64,000 nucleotides of DNA. Origin: CAZELM01 sp964512995 (lineage in GTDB: Bacteria; CSSED10-310). The stretch is taken from NCBI GenBank assembly GCA_964512995.1, contig CAZELM010000007.1, forward strand, positions 76,706 to 140,705, given 5' to 3'. Both the position numbers and the translations under genes were made by a program. Of this stretch, positions 8,206-17,454 are shown piece by piece. Position 1 is the first letter of the stretch, and the number at the start of each line of letters is the position of its first letter. Below the pieces are notes generated by a model. That model searched no databases, was not told the DNA's origin, and was given only the letters and a program-made list of their open reading frames with translations.

Positions 8206-9201
8206 ATGCTTGAATTTCGAAAAGATCCCGTAATCGGCAGATGGGTTATTATTTCTACAGAACGCAAGCTTCGCCCGACCAGTTATGAGTCATTGATTGA
8301 AAACAATACAGCTTACTGCCCGTTTTGTAAAGGCAATGAAGAAGACACGCCGCCTGGAATTCTTACTATTCCATCCAGCCTGGATGCGGCTCATCCATCC
8401 AATTGGTCTTTGCGTGTTGTTCCGAATAAATTTCCGGCCCTACAGATAGAGGGACGGCTAAATCATCGTGCGGATGGTATATATGATAAAATGAATGGTG
8501 TCGGAGCACATGAAGTCATCATCGAAACCCCGAATCATAAGCATTCCCTGGCCGATCTGGCTAACCAAGGTGTATATGATTTATTCTATGCATTTCGTGA
8601 ACGAACGCTTGATTTACAGAAAGATTCACGTCTGCGATATGTTATGTTATTTAAAAATCATGGAAAAGCAGCAGGCGCATCGTTATCTCATTCCCATTCA
8701 CAATTGATCGCAATGCCGATTGTACCGAAACGTGTGATGGAGGAATTAAAAGGAGCCAAATCCTATTTTGATTACAAGGATCGTTGTATTTTCTGCGATA
8801 TCCTCGAACAGGAAACAGAAGATAATATACGGATTGTTGAAGAAAATGATCATTTTTTAACAATCTCACCCTATGCCCCTCGATTCCCATTTGAAACATG
8901 GATACTGCCCAAGCAACACCAACCTTTCTTTGAGAAAACCTCAGACACTCACCTCCAGTCTTTAGCTCGTATCGTTTCCTCTACTCTGAAACGAATAAAT
9001 ATCGTATTGGAGTCACCACCATATAACTTATTGATCCATAATGCTCCATTTTACTATCGGGATCAGGAGTCTTATCATTGGCACATAGAGATCATGCCCA
9101 AATCGACACACGTTGCCGGATTTGAATGGGGAACTGGTTTTTACATTAATCCGACTCCACCAGAGGAAGCTGCTGAATTTCTTCGGAATGCACCTATCTG
9201 A
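8206..9201 (+). CDS. galT: galactose-1-phosphate uridylyltransferase
   Basis: Leloir-pathway enzyme transferring UMP between UDP-glucose and galactose-1-phosphate in the cytoplasm. The 331-aa protein begins FRKDPVIGRWVIIS, carries a zinc-type CPFC (residues 38-41), and has the active-site block SHSHSQ (161-166). The second His is the expected nucleophile that becomes uridylylated. CIFCDI and a C-terminal HWHIEIMPK close the second HIT-like half. ATG 8206 is chosen because GGAG lies 9 nt upstream and the protein then starts where family members do. ATG 8164, overlapping the previous stop as ATGA, would add 14 residues and allow translational coupling. No galK or galE is visible nearby. Confidence 0.92.
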   Translation: MLEFRKDPVIGRWVIISTERKLRPTSYESLIENNTAYCPFCKGNEEDTPPGILTIPSSLDAAHPSNWSLRVVPNKFPALQIEGRLNHRADGIYDKMNGVGAHEVIIETPNHKHSLADLANQGVYDLFYAFRERTLDLQKDSRLRYVMLFKNHGKAAGASLSHSHSQLIAMPIVPKRVMEELKGAKSYFDYKDRCIFCDILEQETEDNIRIVEENDHFLTISPYAPRFPFETWILPKQHQPFFEKTSDTHLQSLARIVSSTLKRINIVLESPPYNLLIHNAPFYYRDQESYHWHIEIMPKSTHVAGFEWGTGFYINPTPPEEAAEFLRNAPI

Positions 9202-9358
9202 AAATCTAAACCATTTCCCATATTAAAATAATCCTCTCAAATCTTTTTGATTGTTTTCTTGATCATTGCTTTCTTGACAGATTAGTGTTCAATATGGTTA
9301 TGTTATCTAGGTGGGCTGTGATATCACTATGGAAACATCTTCCTCTAAGGAGCATGAT

Positions 9359-10576
9359 ATGAAAAATAGTATTGATAAACCTGATTTTCTTGTAGAACTT
9401 GAGAAACTCCAGGAAAAAATAACTGCTCTTCAGGAGAGAATACATTTGGTTGATGAGAATCAGAGCCAAGTTCGACCCAAGATATATGAAAAAGTAAAAG
9501 CCGAATATCTTCAAAAGCTGCAAGATCTTAACACAGAACTTCAGCCATTTTGTGAAATCATAAAAAATCATGTGGTTACACTGCAAAAAGAAATAGACGA
9601 ACATATTCAGTTTGCCGAATCCTACCAGGAAGAAATCGAAGAATTGCAGCTTCGGTACTACGCCCATGAATACAGTGAGCAAGAATATCAACCTAAATAT
9701 GAAGAATTGAAAACACAATTTGAAGAAATCCAGGTAAAAATTGCGGAACAATCAGGACAATTGGCGATTTTTCGTAATCAATTGGGGAAAATACATCGGA
9801 TGATGGGTATAGAAATGGAATCTGAAGCAGACGATTCCGAATCATTAACCACAACAGATTATGTATCACCAGATCATCCAGCCAGCTTCACCACATCTTC
9901 TGAGTCCTCTCAGGATCATATTCAGATGCTCGAAGAATCCGATGAACGACCGGTGGCTGAGGTTGAGATGATTCAGACTCCAGAAGAAGACGCAGCTTTT
10001 GAGTCTGACTTTAATGACCATGCTGAATTTGAAGCAAATCGAGCGGAATTGCATGAACTGGAAGAGCTCGAAGCTGAGGAAGAACCGGGATACCGATCCA
10101 AATTTTCCACCACAGATGACATACAGGAAGAAATCGAAGAGATCGACGAATATGACACATCACATAAACTCAATGAAATCCCGCCTCATCTGATCAAAGA
10201 AACAGTTGATGAAAATGATGAAACCGGTATACCTCATATCGATCTCCCGGACGAAGAAGAGGATTATATCTGGGCATCCATCCCCATTTTAGATGTCATC
10301 GAAGGGGATTTTACGGGAGAGTCATACCCAATGGATAAGGATCGAATCACCATTGGACGAGGTCCCAATAATGATATCCAATTAGCAACGGATACCAGCG
10401 TTTCGAGACATCATGCGCAATTGACGCGAGAGAACAGTCGGTATATCCTGATTGACCTGGAAAGTTCCAACGGTACATCTGTAAATGGAATGCGCGTGAC
10501 AAGGACCATTCTTCGTCCGAATGATGAGATTATGATCGGGCAATCCAAGCTGGTCATCCGGCCATCCCACGATTGA
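9359..10576 (+). CDS. coiled-coil protein with C-terminal FHA domain
   Basis: The 405-aa protein has three parts. Residues 10-150 form a long heptad-rich coiled coil; 155-305 are acidic and low-complexity (many E, D and S); the last ~90 residues are a forkhead-associated domain. The FHA core is clear: ITIGRGPNNDI, SVSRHHAQL, ILIDLESSNGTSVNG and MIGQSKLVI. FHA domains bind phosphothreonine peptides, so this is probably a scaffold for Ser/Thr kinase signalling. A large Hanks-type kinase is encoded at 28562. ATG 9359 is chosen because AAGGAG at 9347-9352 lies 6 nt upstream; GTG 9311 and ATG 9329 are alternatives. A perfect TTGACA at 9274-9279 is followed at a long 19-nt spacing by TATGTT, a possible promoter. 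Confidence 0.85.
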   Translation: MKNSIDKPDFLVELEKLQEKITALQERIHLVDENQSQVRPKIYEKVKAEYLQKLQDLNTELQPFCEIIKNHVVTLQKEIDEHIQFAESYQEEIEELQLRYYAHEYSEQEYQPKYEELKTQFEEIQVKIAEQSGQLAIFRNQLGKIHRMMGIEMESEADDSESLTTTDYVSPDHPASFTTSSESSQDHIQMLEESDERPVAEVEMIQTPEEDAAFESDFNDHAEFEANRAELHELEELEAEEEPGYRSKFSTTDDIQEEIEEIDEYDTSHKLNEIPPHLIKETVDENDETGIPHIDLPDEEEDYIWASIPILDVIEGDFTGESYPMDKDRITIGRGPNNDIQLATDTSVSRHHAQLTRENSRYILIDLESSNGTSVNGMRVTRTILRPNDEIMIGQSKLVIRPSHD

Positions 10577-10672
10577 TAAATAGTGATACCATTCCTGGAT
10601 CAGATCCGATCAAACAAACTGAATCGTGCTGGAATCCGATGTCGAGAACGTATATGTACATAGGGAGCTGAT

Positions 10673-12556
10673 GTGGGTGCTATTTTTGGTTGTATAGGCC
10701 GTTTTGATGAAAAAGATATTGAAAACATGTCTGTTTCTCTCCGAGCACGAAGTCGGGAATCAAGTATTGTTTATCGATTTCCACAGGGATTTATGGGTTA
10801 TTATCCAACGGTGCCTGAACAGGAACCTCTCTGTACGGACAACGCCAAAGCCTGTGAGACAATTATCGTTCTGGATGGATATCTGGGGAAAAATGCCGAA
10901 CAATCTATCCATAAATCCATTCAGATTCTCTCATGTTCTGACGAAGCCCGTTTTTCATCACTATGTGGGCTTTTTTCTGCCGGTCTCTGGAGGAAAGAAA
11001 CAGAAACACTGTATCTGTTGCGTGATCCTTCAGGATCTTATCCCTTGTATGCGGCCATCACACCCGAAGCAACCCTTTTCGCTTCATCTCCAGCATCCAT
11101 CCTGTCAACCGGAAAAGTGGCTCGCCAGTTAAATCTGCAGGCGGTTTCTCATTATCTCTCAATGATTTGTCCTCCGGATCCCATTACAATTTATGAAAAC
11201 ATCATGGCGATTCGTCCGGGTCATTATCTAAAAGTATTTTTTCAGCAGCATCAACTACATCGTTTCTGGCACCCAGCATGGTCGATACAGTCGGATCATT
11301 CTATTTCGGATTTGGATAAGTGCCGGCAGTTGCGGTCAGCTCTGGAACAATCGGTGACGGATGCGATTCCCAAAAACCCTGAACATACAGGCTTCTTCTT
11401 GAGTGGCGGGACAGACACCAGTTCGATTGTGGCACTCGCCGCACAGGCAGGAATAAATCCCATTCACACATTTACCATTGGATACGATGGGATGGGTGAT
11501 GGGTACGATGATTATAATGAATTTGAGTATGCATCCATCGTTTCCAGACGATTCTCCACACATCATCATGAAACTCGTATCACACCTGCTTTTCTGATCG
11601 ATTCATTGCCCAAGATCATCACACATCTGGATCAACCATCGGGTGATGCTATCAACAGCTATCTCGTTTCCAGTACACTCCCTGAATCCATCCGAATTGT
11701 TCTTACCGGAACAGGTGGCGATGAGATTTTTATTGGCAGTCATTGGTATAAACATCAGCATCGTCTTATTGAACGAACCCAGAAGTGGATGACTCTGCCG
11801 GAATGGATGCGTCAGTTTGCGCTCAGCGTCTCAAATGCATTCCCTTCAAATTTCATATCGTCGAAAATTTTAGCCTTGAATGCCCTGGCTGACGGCGTCC
11901 AGGCTCAGTATCGTCACATCAAATTCTTGTTCACAGAACTGGAAAAACGGGAATTGTTCAATAGCGGAATCTGGGACTCGATCACAGGGATAGCCAGAAG
12001 TGCAGATATCGTTGATATGTACGATCGATACCAGGCGAAATCCGATCCTGTCAATCGGATGGCTGCATTGTTATTTCAACATGAAGTTTCAAATCTGCAG
12101 TTGAGAGATGTTGATGCGATGTGTCATGCACGACAGATTGAGGCACGGAGTCCGCTGGTTGACAGACGCGTTCTGGAAGTTCTCGCTGGAACTCCGGGGT
12201 TTATAAAAGCACCGGAAGGGAAATTGCGATATCTGATGTTTTCCGCATTGGATGATGTGTTGCCTCATGAGACCCGGACTCGACGAAAAATGAGTTTCAT
12301 CGTCCCCATGGATCTGTGGGCTCGGAGGGAGTTAAAAAAAGCGATATGCTATTTATTATCTCCAGAGGTCATCAAACGACGGGGATTATTCCAACCGGAA
12401 GCCGTGGATAAGGTCAAGAAAGATTATTATGATCGGAACAAAGAAAGGCATCCATTCAAAATCTGGCTTCTGGCTCTTCTGGAACTCTGGTGCCGGTTTC
12501 ATATTGATCAACCCCTGAACTCCAGTCCACCTGAACGGTTGGATGATTTATTATAG
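10673..12556 (+). CDS. asparagine-synthetase-like protein lacking the catalytic N-terminal cysteine
   Basis: A 627-aa member of the AsnB fold: N-terminal class II glutaminase-like domain (1-200) and C-terminal ATP-pyrophosphatase domain (215-600). The synthetase part has the PPi-loop FFLSGGTDTSS (about 242-251), FTIGYD, and TGTGGDEIFIGSHW. These suggest it adenylates a carboxylate. The N-terminus reads MGAIFGCIG instead of MCGIxG, so the Cys2 nucleophile is Gly. Other glutamine-binding positions also look altered (DGYLG where NGEI is usual). It probably cannot hydrolyse glutamine and may use ammonia or another amine, as beta-lactam-synthetase-like relatives do. GTG 10673 has GGGAG 5 nt upstream. 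A radical SAM gene starts 3 nt downstream. The substrate is unknown. Confidence 0.8.
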   Translation: MGAIFGCIGRFDEKDIENMSVSLRARSRESSIVYRFPQGFMGYYPTVPEQEPLCTDNAKACETIIVLDGYLGKNAEQSIHKSIQILSCSDEARFSSLCGLFSAGLWRKETETLYLLRDPSGSYPLYAAITPEATLFASSPASILSTGKVARQLNLQAVSHYLSMICPPDPITIYENIMAIRPGHYLKVFFQQHQLHRFWHPAWSIQSDHSISDLDKCRQLRSALEQSVTDAIPKNPEHTGFFLSGGTDTSSIVALAAQAGINPIHTFTIGYDGMGDGYDDYNEFEYASIVSRRFSTHHHETRITPAFLIDSLPKIITHLDQPSGDAINSYLVSSTLPESIRIVLTGTGGDEIFIGSHWYKHQHRLIERTQKWMTLPEWMRQFALSVSNAFPSNFISSKILALNALADGVQAQYRHIKFLFTELEKRELFNSGIWDSITGIARSADIVDMYDRYQAKSDPVNRMAALLFQHEVSNLQLRDVDAMCHARQIEARSPLVDRRVLEVLAGTPGFIKAPEGKLRYLMFSALDDVLPHETRTRRKMSFIVPMDLWARRELKKAICYLLSPEVIKRRGLFQPEAVDKVKKDYYDRNKERHPFKIWLLALLELWCRFHIDQPLNSSPPERLDDLL

Positions 12557-12558
12557 CA

Positions 12559-13833
12559 ATGCAGATCTTATTGATTGATCCAATGCCAAAGGGTGGGTTA
12601 AACTTCCCATTTCCGGTTCTTCCATTGGGTTTGTCTTTGATCGCGGGAGTCGCTATTGATCATGGAGCACAAGTCCACGCCGTATTTGGTGTTGGATATG
12701 ATGATGATCTGGTTCAATATTTAAAAAAATTCAAACCTGATATTGTCGGGATGCAGACGTTTATCAATAATTTTCATCTCTGCCTTGAAATTGCTGAAAA
12801 TATCAAAACAAAATATCCAGATACACTCATCGTAATGGGTGGTGTCGAAGTTTCCAACAATCCTGATCAAGCATTCATCTCCCCTTTCGTCGATTGTGTT
12901 ATCGTGGGAGAGGGCGAATTTATTTTCAAAAAGCTCCTGGAGAACACCGATGATGATTTGAGCCGTGTACCGGGTTTGATCTGGAGGGATGAATCCGGAA
13001 ATATAACGAAAAACACCGGAGGGATGCTTATCGACAACCTTGATGAGATTCCTCCTATTCCCTATCCCTTGTTCTATCCTTCCAACCGGAAAATTCCCGT
13101 CGGTCATATCCTGACTCATCGAGGATGTAAATTTCATTGTAGCCATTGTCCTGTAAGGTTCCGTTCTGGTGTTTCCATCCGATCTCACTCATCTGCTTAT
13201 ATCATGAATACAATTCACTATCTGAAATCTACATTTGGGATATCTTCTATTGAATTTTTCGATGAGAATTTTACCATGCATCGGGATATTGTCAGTGAAC
13301 TCTGTTCAGATATCGGTAAATTGGCTCTCGCATGGAATTGCACAGCCCGAATCACTCAACTCGATATGGAACTGGCAGAAGTTATGGCAAACTCGGGGTG
13401 TCAGAATATCGTGTTTGGAATAGGAAGTGCCGTCTCAAGACTCCAAAAAATCCTCGGAACGGATGAAGATTTAGACTATGCCGCACGAATCATCCGTGAA
13501 TTGCGGAAAATGGGAGTGAAACCGATTGTGGTATTCAGTCTTGGGTTGCCAACTGAAACAAAGGAAGAATTTACTGAAACTGTAAACTATGCATTACGAC
13601 TGGATGCATATCAAATCCGTTTTGAACCATGCGCACCGATTCCTGGAACACGATTGCATGATATGGCGAAAGAAACAGGTCGATTCACCATTCGATCATG
13701 GAGTGAGTATCTTCATCCTAGCCAAATTGTTTATATCCCGGCTGGACGAAGCCTCTGGGAATTCCGACTACGGCTTTTGATTGCCAAAGTCCGTGGAAAA
13801 TCAAAAAACTATTATATGCGGGACATTGTTTAA
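12559..13833 (+). CDS. radical SAM protein with N-terminal cobalamin-binding-like domain
   Basis: A 424-aa protein of the B12-binding-like/radical SAM (BchE-type) architecture. The N-terminal Rossmann-like half (residues 1-150) contains PDIVGMQTF and VMGGVEVSNNPDQAF, then VDCVIVGEGE. The radical SAM core has the cluster motif RGCKFHCSHCP, with three Cys in CxxxCxxC spacing. IEFFDENFT, FGIGSAVSR and FSLGLPTET follow. I do not see the His of the classic DxHxxG cobalamin motif, so B12 binding is uncertain. It starts 3 nt after the synthetase-like gene without its own ribosome site, suggesting translational coupling and a shared pathway. The substrate is unknown; methylation or rearrangement of a small molecule or lipid is plausible. 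Confidence 0.85.
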   Translation: MQILLIDPMPKGGLNFPFPVLPLGLSLIAGVAIDHGAQVHAVFGVGYDDDLVQYLKKFKPDIVGMQTFINNFHLCLEIAENIKTKYPDTLIVMGGVEVSNNPDQAFISPFVDCVIVGEGEFIFKKLLENTDDDLSRVPGLIWRDESGNITKNTGGMLIDNLDEIPPIPYPLFYPSNRKIPVGHILTHRGCKFHCSHCPVRFRSGVSIRSHSSAYIMNTIHYLKSTFGISSIEFFDENFTMHRDIVSELCSDIGKLALAWNCTARITQLDMELAEVMANSGCQNIVFGIGSAVSRLQKILGTDEDLDYAARIIRELRKMGVKPIVVFSLGLPTETKEEFTETVNYALRLDAYQIRFEPCAPIPGTRLHDMAKETGRFTIRSWSEYLHPSQIVYIPAGRSLWEFRLRLLIAKVRGKSKNYYMRDIV

Positions 13834-13848
13834 GAAGGAGTAAAAAGT

Positions 13849-14160
13849 ATGAATGATAAATCCATGAAAGAACGAAAACTTAAAATTCAGATAGATTCTC
13901 AACATGAAAATGGTGCATATTCCAATTTCTTCACCATCATCTCGACTGAAACGGAATTCATCTTTGATTTTGGCTTATTTGTCCCAAACCGTGATTCCAT
14001 CAAGATTGAGAGCCGGGTTATTTTAAATCCGCGCGCAGCCAAACAGTTGATGCACGCGCTTGCCCAAAATATCCAAAATTATGAAGCAAAAAATGGCGAG
14101 ATAAAACTGCCTCCTCCACCGGTAAGGATCCCTGGAAAACCACCTGAATTTTCTCAGTAG
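13849..14160 (+). CDS. DUF3467-family protein
   Basis: A 103-aa protein matching the DUF3467 pattern by eye: GAYSNFFTIISTETEFIFDF near residues 21-41, a central RVILNPRAAKQLMHAL, then QNIQNYEAKNGEI and a Pro-rich end. The family is small, widespread and of unknown function. A GAAGGAG ribosome site precedes the ATG by about 8 nt. It follows the radical SAM gene by 15 nt and closes this rightward group. A convergent inverted repeat lies just downstream. Confidence 0.8.
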   Translation: MNDKSMKERKLKIQIDSQHENGAYSNFFTIISTETEFIFDFGLFVPNRDSIKIESRVILNPRAAKQLMHALAQNIQNYEAKNGEIKLPPPPVRIPGKPPEFSQ

Positions 14161-14174
14161 AAGTGGAAGATCAC

Positions 14175-14213
14175 GGATAGCAGAAATACTCGAATCGACA
14201 ATCTCTGCTATCC
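14175..14213. terminator. 10-bp inverted repeat between convergent genes
   Basis: GGATAGCAGA (14175-14184) and TCTGCTATCC (14204-14213) are perfect complements around a 19-nt loop. They lie between the DUF3467 gene stop and the end of the convergent mtnP-like gene. The position fits a bidirectional terminator, but neither side has a strong T-run and the loop is large, so another role is possible. Confidence 0.45.
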
Positions 14214-14235
14214 ATCAGGGTTGGTTTCATCTCAA

Positions 14236-15096
14236 CTATTCCTGAATGTATTTCCCAATCAAGGGCTGCCAATCTTTCCGGATTTGACGCGGAATGGAAG
14301 CTGGATCTGTAATGAAGGCGTTTTTCAAGGCATCCCGGCATTTACAGCTCGATTCGCTGTGAATTTGGGGAACAATCATCCGTATCAGATGTTTAACATT
14401 TTCGGTGTTGGAACGGATATTTTCGAGAACTGATGCGATCTCGACTTCTTCATTATCTTTCCAAACATCATAATCCGTCACCAATCCGACGGTGGCATAA
14501 CACATTTCTGCTTCACGCGCCAATTTTGCCTCAGGAAGAGCAGTCATTCCAATCAACGAAGCTCCCCATGATCGATGCATTGCACTCTCCGCCTTTGTTG
14601 AAAACAATGGTCCTTCCATGCAGACGTAAACACCTCCTTCATGAGTCTTTACTCCGATATCACGGCCGGTCTGAGCCAGAAGAGCCGATAATTTTAAGCA
14701 AAACGGATCTGCAAATCCGACATGTATGGCGAATGGATCAAAAAAACTATTGGCACGATTCTTCGTTCGATCAATGATCTGATCAGGGATCACAAAATCT
14801 CGCGGTGATATCTCCTCTTTCAAGCTTCCAACAGCGCTCACGGAAATGATCGTTGATACGCCAAGCTGTTTCAGAGCAAAAATATTGGCTCGGTAATTAA
14901 CATGCGATGGATTCACTCGGTGGCCAATTCCATGACGGGGAAGAAAAGCCACTGCTCGATCACCAATTTCAAATATCAATATATCATCTGATGGCTCACC
15001 GAAAGGTGTTGATATGTGAACCCGTTCAAGCATCCGAACGCCTGGAATATTATACAAGCCACTACCACCGATCACTGCAATTGCTGCTTTTATCAT
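14236..15096 (-). CDS. mtnP: S-methyl-5'-thioadenosine phosphorylase (or related purine nucleoside phosphorylase)
   Basis: Cytoplasmic phosphorolysis of 5'-methylthioadenosine from polyamine and methionine metabolism. The 286-aa protein begins with AVIGGSGLYNIPG and shows TPFGEPSD, FLPRHGIGHRVNPSHVNYRAN, VGSLKEE and PDQIIDRT. It then has the substrate block YVCMEGPLFSTKAES, GMTALPEAKLAREAEMCYA and LVTDYDVW. The last Asp-Tyr-Asp region is typical of adenine-specific MTA phosphorylases rather than guanine-type enzymes. AGGAGG lies 6 nt before ATG. The gene is transcribed leftward against its neighbours on both sides, so it is a single-gene unit. Confidence 0.92.
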   Translation of the reverse strand: MIKAAIAVIGGSGLYNIPGVRMLERVHISTPFGEPSDDILIFEIGDRAVAFLPRHGIGHRVNPSHVNYRANIFALKQLGVSTIISVSAVGSLKEEISPRDFVIPDQIIDRTKNRANSFFDPFAIHVGFADPFCLKLSALLAQTGRDIGVKTHEGGVYVCMEGPLFSTKAESAMHRSWGASLIGMTALPEAKLAREAEMCYATVGLVTDYDVWKDNEEVEIASVLENIRSNTENVKHLIRMIVPQIHSESSCKCRDALKNAFITDPASIPRQIRKDWQPLIGKYIQE

Positions 15097-15281
15097 CCTA
15101 TTCCTCCTATCGATTCTTATAGTGTCAAGATTAGGGTAAAATGAACAATTTTGTAAATTGCCCTATTTATCATATCACGATAGAGTTGCTATTTCATCAC
15201 TCAATATCCTCGCTTTTATCCGATATTCAACTAGAAATGACGATGGCGATGGTGATACATTGATCAGAAGTGGAGGTTTCA

Positions 15282-15791
15282 TTGCAGACTGTCATCATCG
15301 GAATTGGATCAAATCTGGATAATCCTCAAGCACAATGCGTTCGTGCTCTCGATTATCTATGCGAAGGGACAGAATGCTTCATCATTTCAACATCAAGCTG
15401 GTATCTCACTGAACCTTTTGGATATGCATCACAGCCTTGGTTCATCAATGGCGCAGTCGAGTTGAAAACAAACATCAGTCCACTGGATCTGTTGTATCGG
15501 TGTAAAGCGATCGAACATAAAATGGGTCGTGTTCAAACTGTGAAATGGGGTCCCCGAATCATTGATCTGGATATTTTATTATGGGAGCGATGTGTGTTTC
15601 GTTCGAAAATTTTGAAAATACCTCATCCATTGATGCATCTGCGTCGATTTGTCCTCCATCCTATTTGTGATTTGAATCCAGAGATCACACATCCACTATT
15701 AGGAATCACCATGAGAGAGTTGTTGGAGAATCTGGAAGATCGATCCAGTATTTTTGCGATCCATGAAGAATCAGGGAGTTTAGGATTATGA
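15282..15791 (+). CDS. folK: 2-amino-4-hydroxy-6-hydroxymethyldihydropteridine pyrophosphokinase
   Basis: Transfers pyrophosphate from ATP to hydroxymethyl-dihydropterin, providing the FolP substrate. The 169-aa protein starts IIGIGSNLDNP and has SSWYLTEPFGY, QPWFINGAVEL, the Mg/ATP loop GPRIIDLDIL, and IPHPLMHLRRFVLHP. All are signature segments of HPPK. The start is probably TTG 15282 because GGAGG sits 5 nt upstream; GTG 15270 would place that ribosome site inside the gene. The stop overlaps the panB start in ATGA, so the two are translationally coupled, linking folate and pantothenate genes as in several other bacteria. Confidence 0.93.
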   Translation: MQTVIIGIGSNLDNPQAQCVRALDYLCEGTECFIISTSSWYLTEPFGYASQPWFINGAVELKTNISPLDLLYRCKAIEHKMGRVQTVKWGPRIIDLDILLWERCVFRSKILKIPHPLMHLRRFVLHPICDLNPEITHPLLGITMRELLENLEDRSSIFAIHEESGSLGL

Positions 15792-16597
15792 AACGAAAAC
15801 CCATTACTGTTCCGCAGATCATTTCACGAAAAGGAAGTACTAAAATTGTTATGTTGACCGCTTATGATACTCCAACCGCAGCGATTTTGGATGAAGCGGG
15901 GGTGGATATCGTTCTTGTTGGGGACAGTGTTGGAACTGCCCACCTGGGTTACTCCACAACACTGCCTGTACGGATGCCGGAGATATTGCATCATATCCGG
16001 GCTGTCGCACGTGGTATTCAACATTGTCTGATCGTTGGCGACCTTCCATTCGGTTCTTATCAGATCTCTCCTGCCGAAGCGAAACGGAATGCCATTGAAT
16101 GCATCAAAGCAGGAGCTCATGCAGTGAAACTAGAAGGCAGCAACTATGCGATTGTTATAGAAGAACTTGTTCAAGCCGGGATTCCTGTTATGGGTCATAT
16201 CGGGCTTACTCCTCAATCCATTCATAAATTCGGAGGATACAAGATTCAGGGGAAACAGGAGCACGATCGAATCCGTTTGGTCGAAAGCGCTGAGAAACTT
16301 CAAAATGCCGGCGTTTTTTCCATTGTCATCGAGTGTGTACCTGCTTTGACGGCAAAGGCAATCACGGACGCTGTTACCATTCCAACAATCGGAATTGGTG
16401 CGGGTTTGGATTGCGATGGCCAAGTTCTGGTTATCACTGATTTATTAGGAACGACGCCACATTTTAAACCGAAATTTGTGAAGCAATATGCTAACCTCCA
16501 TTCCATCATTACAGATGCTGTGAAACAATTCAGTGATGATGTGCGTGGAAGGAGTTTCCCGACACCTGAATTCAGTTATCATGAGGAAAACGAATGA
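15788..16597 (+). CDS. panB: 3-methyl-2-oxobutanoate hydroxymethyltransferase
   Basis: First committed enzyme of pantothenate synthesis; it adds a methylene-THF hydroxymethyl group to alpha-ketoisovalerate. The 269-aa barrel shows MLTAYDTPTA, LVGDSVGTAHLGYSTTLPV, VGDLPFGSYQ, AVKLEGSN, PVMGHIGLTPQS, VIECVP and TIGIGAGLDCDGQVLV, all family signatures. The metal ligands are the Asp residues of GDSVG and GDLPF. It overlaps folK by 4 nt upstream and panC by 4 nt downstream (both ATGA), giving a tightly coupled folK-panB-panC unit. Confidence 0.97.
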   Translation: MKRKPITVPQIISRKGSTKIVMLTAYDTPTAAILDEAGVDIVLVGDSVGTAHLGYSTTLPVRMPEILHHIRAVARGIQHCLIVGDLPFGSYQISPAEAKRNAIECIKAGAHAVKLEGSNYAIVIEELVQAGIPVMGHIGLTPQSIHKFGGYKIQGKQEHDRIRLVESAEKLQNAGVFSIVIECVPALTAKAITDAVTIPTIGIGAGLDCDGQVLVITDLLGTTPHFKPKFVKQYANLHSIITDAVKQFSDDVRGRSFPTPEFSYHEENE

Positions 16598-17445
16598 AAC
16601 TCATCAGAATGAAAAATGCATTTCGAAAAGCGGTCAAAGACTACCGTCTGAAAAATCCAGAAAGAATGATCGGATTTATTCCGACGATGGGGTATCTTCA
16701 TGAAGGCCATAATTCACTCATTCGAACATGTCGATCCGAGAATGATCTGGTCATCGTCAGCATCTATGTCAATCCAACTCAGTTTGCTCCAAACGAAGAT
16801 TTCTCTAAATATCCAAGAGACGAGGAACGGGATATCTATATGTGCCAGAAATCCGGTGTGGACATTTTATACATTCCTGATCCAGCGGAAATGTATAAAG
16901 CGGACCACTCGACGATGGTTGTCGAATCTGCTTTATCAAAACCATTATGTGGAAAATTCAGACCCGGACATTTTGATGGAGTGGCTACGATTGTCATCAA
17001 ATTGCTGTGCTTAGCGACACCGGATTACATTTATCTTGGGAGTAAGGATGGTCAGCAGGCAATTATCATCAAACGAATCGTTCGTGATTTAGACCTGGAT
17101 ACGGATATTCGGATTTTGCCAACGGTGAGGGAACCTGACGGATTGGCTATGAGTTCACGAAATATCTATCTCACTACGGAAAACCGTTCTAAAGCATCTG
17201 TCATTTACAGATCATTATGTGCGGCTCAGGAAAAATTCACTCAAGGCGAACGTCGAAGTGATATACTGGTAAAAACTGTTCGTGACATGATTGAAACCGT
17301 ACCTGAATTCACGATTCAGTATATCGAATGTCGGGATCTCGATAATCTCCAGGAAAATGACACAATTTCTCGTAGTAATATCCTCGCTGTCGCTGCAATT
17401 ATTGATTCTGTTCGATTGATTGATAATATTATTCTGGAAATATAG
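16594..17445 (+). CDS. panC: pantothenate synthetase
   Basis: ATP-dependent ligation of pantoate and beta-alanine. The 283-aa protein carries the nucleotidyltransferase HIGH-type motif in FIPTMGYLHEGHNSLI, VSIYVNPTQFAPNED, the pantoate region CGKFRPGHFDGVATIV, and the KMSKS-like segment DGLAMSSRNIYL. A small departure is GSKDGQQ where GEKDYQQ is usual; the key Lys, Asp and Gln are kept. It overlaps panB by 4 nt, and the nif3-like gene starts 9 nt downstream. panD and panE are not visible in the window. Confidence 0.96.
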   Translation: MKLIRMKNAFRKAVKDYRLKNPERMIGFIPTMGYLHEGHNSLIRTCRSENDLVIVSIYVNPTQFAPNEDFSKYPRDEERDIYMCQKSGVDILYIPDPAEMYKADHSTMVVESALSKPLCGKFRPGHFDGVATIVIKLLCLATPDYIYLGSKDGQQAIIIKRIVRDLDLDTDIRILPTVREPDGLAMSSRNIYLTTENRSKASVIYRSLCAAQEKFTQGERRSDILVKTVRDMIETVPEFTIQYIECRDLDNLQENDTISRSNILAVAAIIDSVRLIDNIILEI

Positions 17446-17454
17446 GAGTTACCG

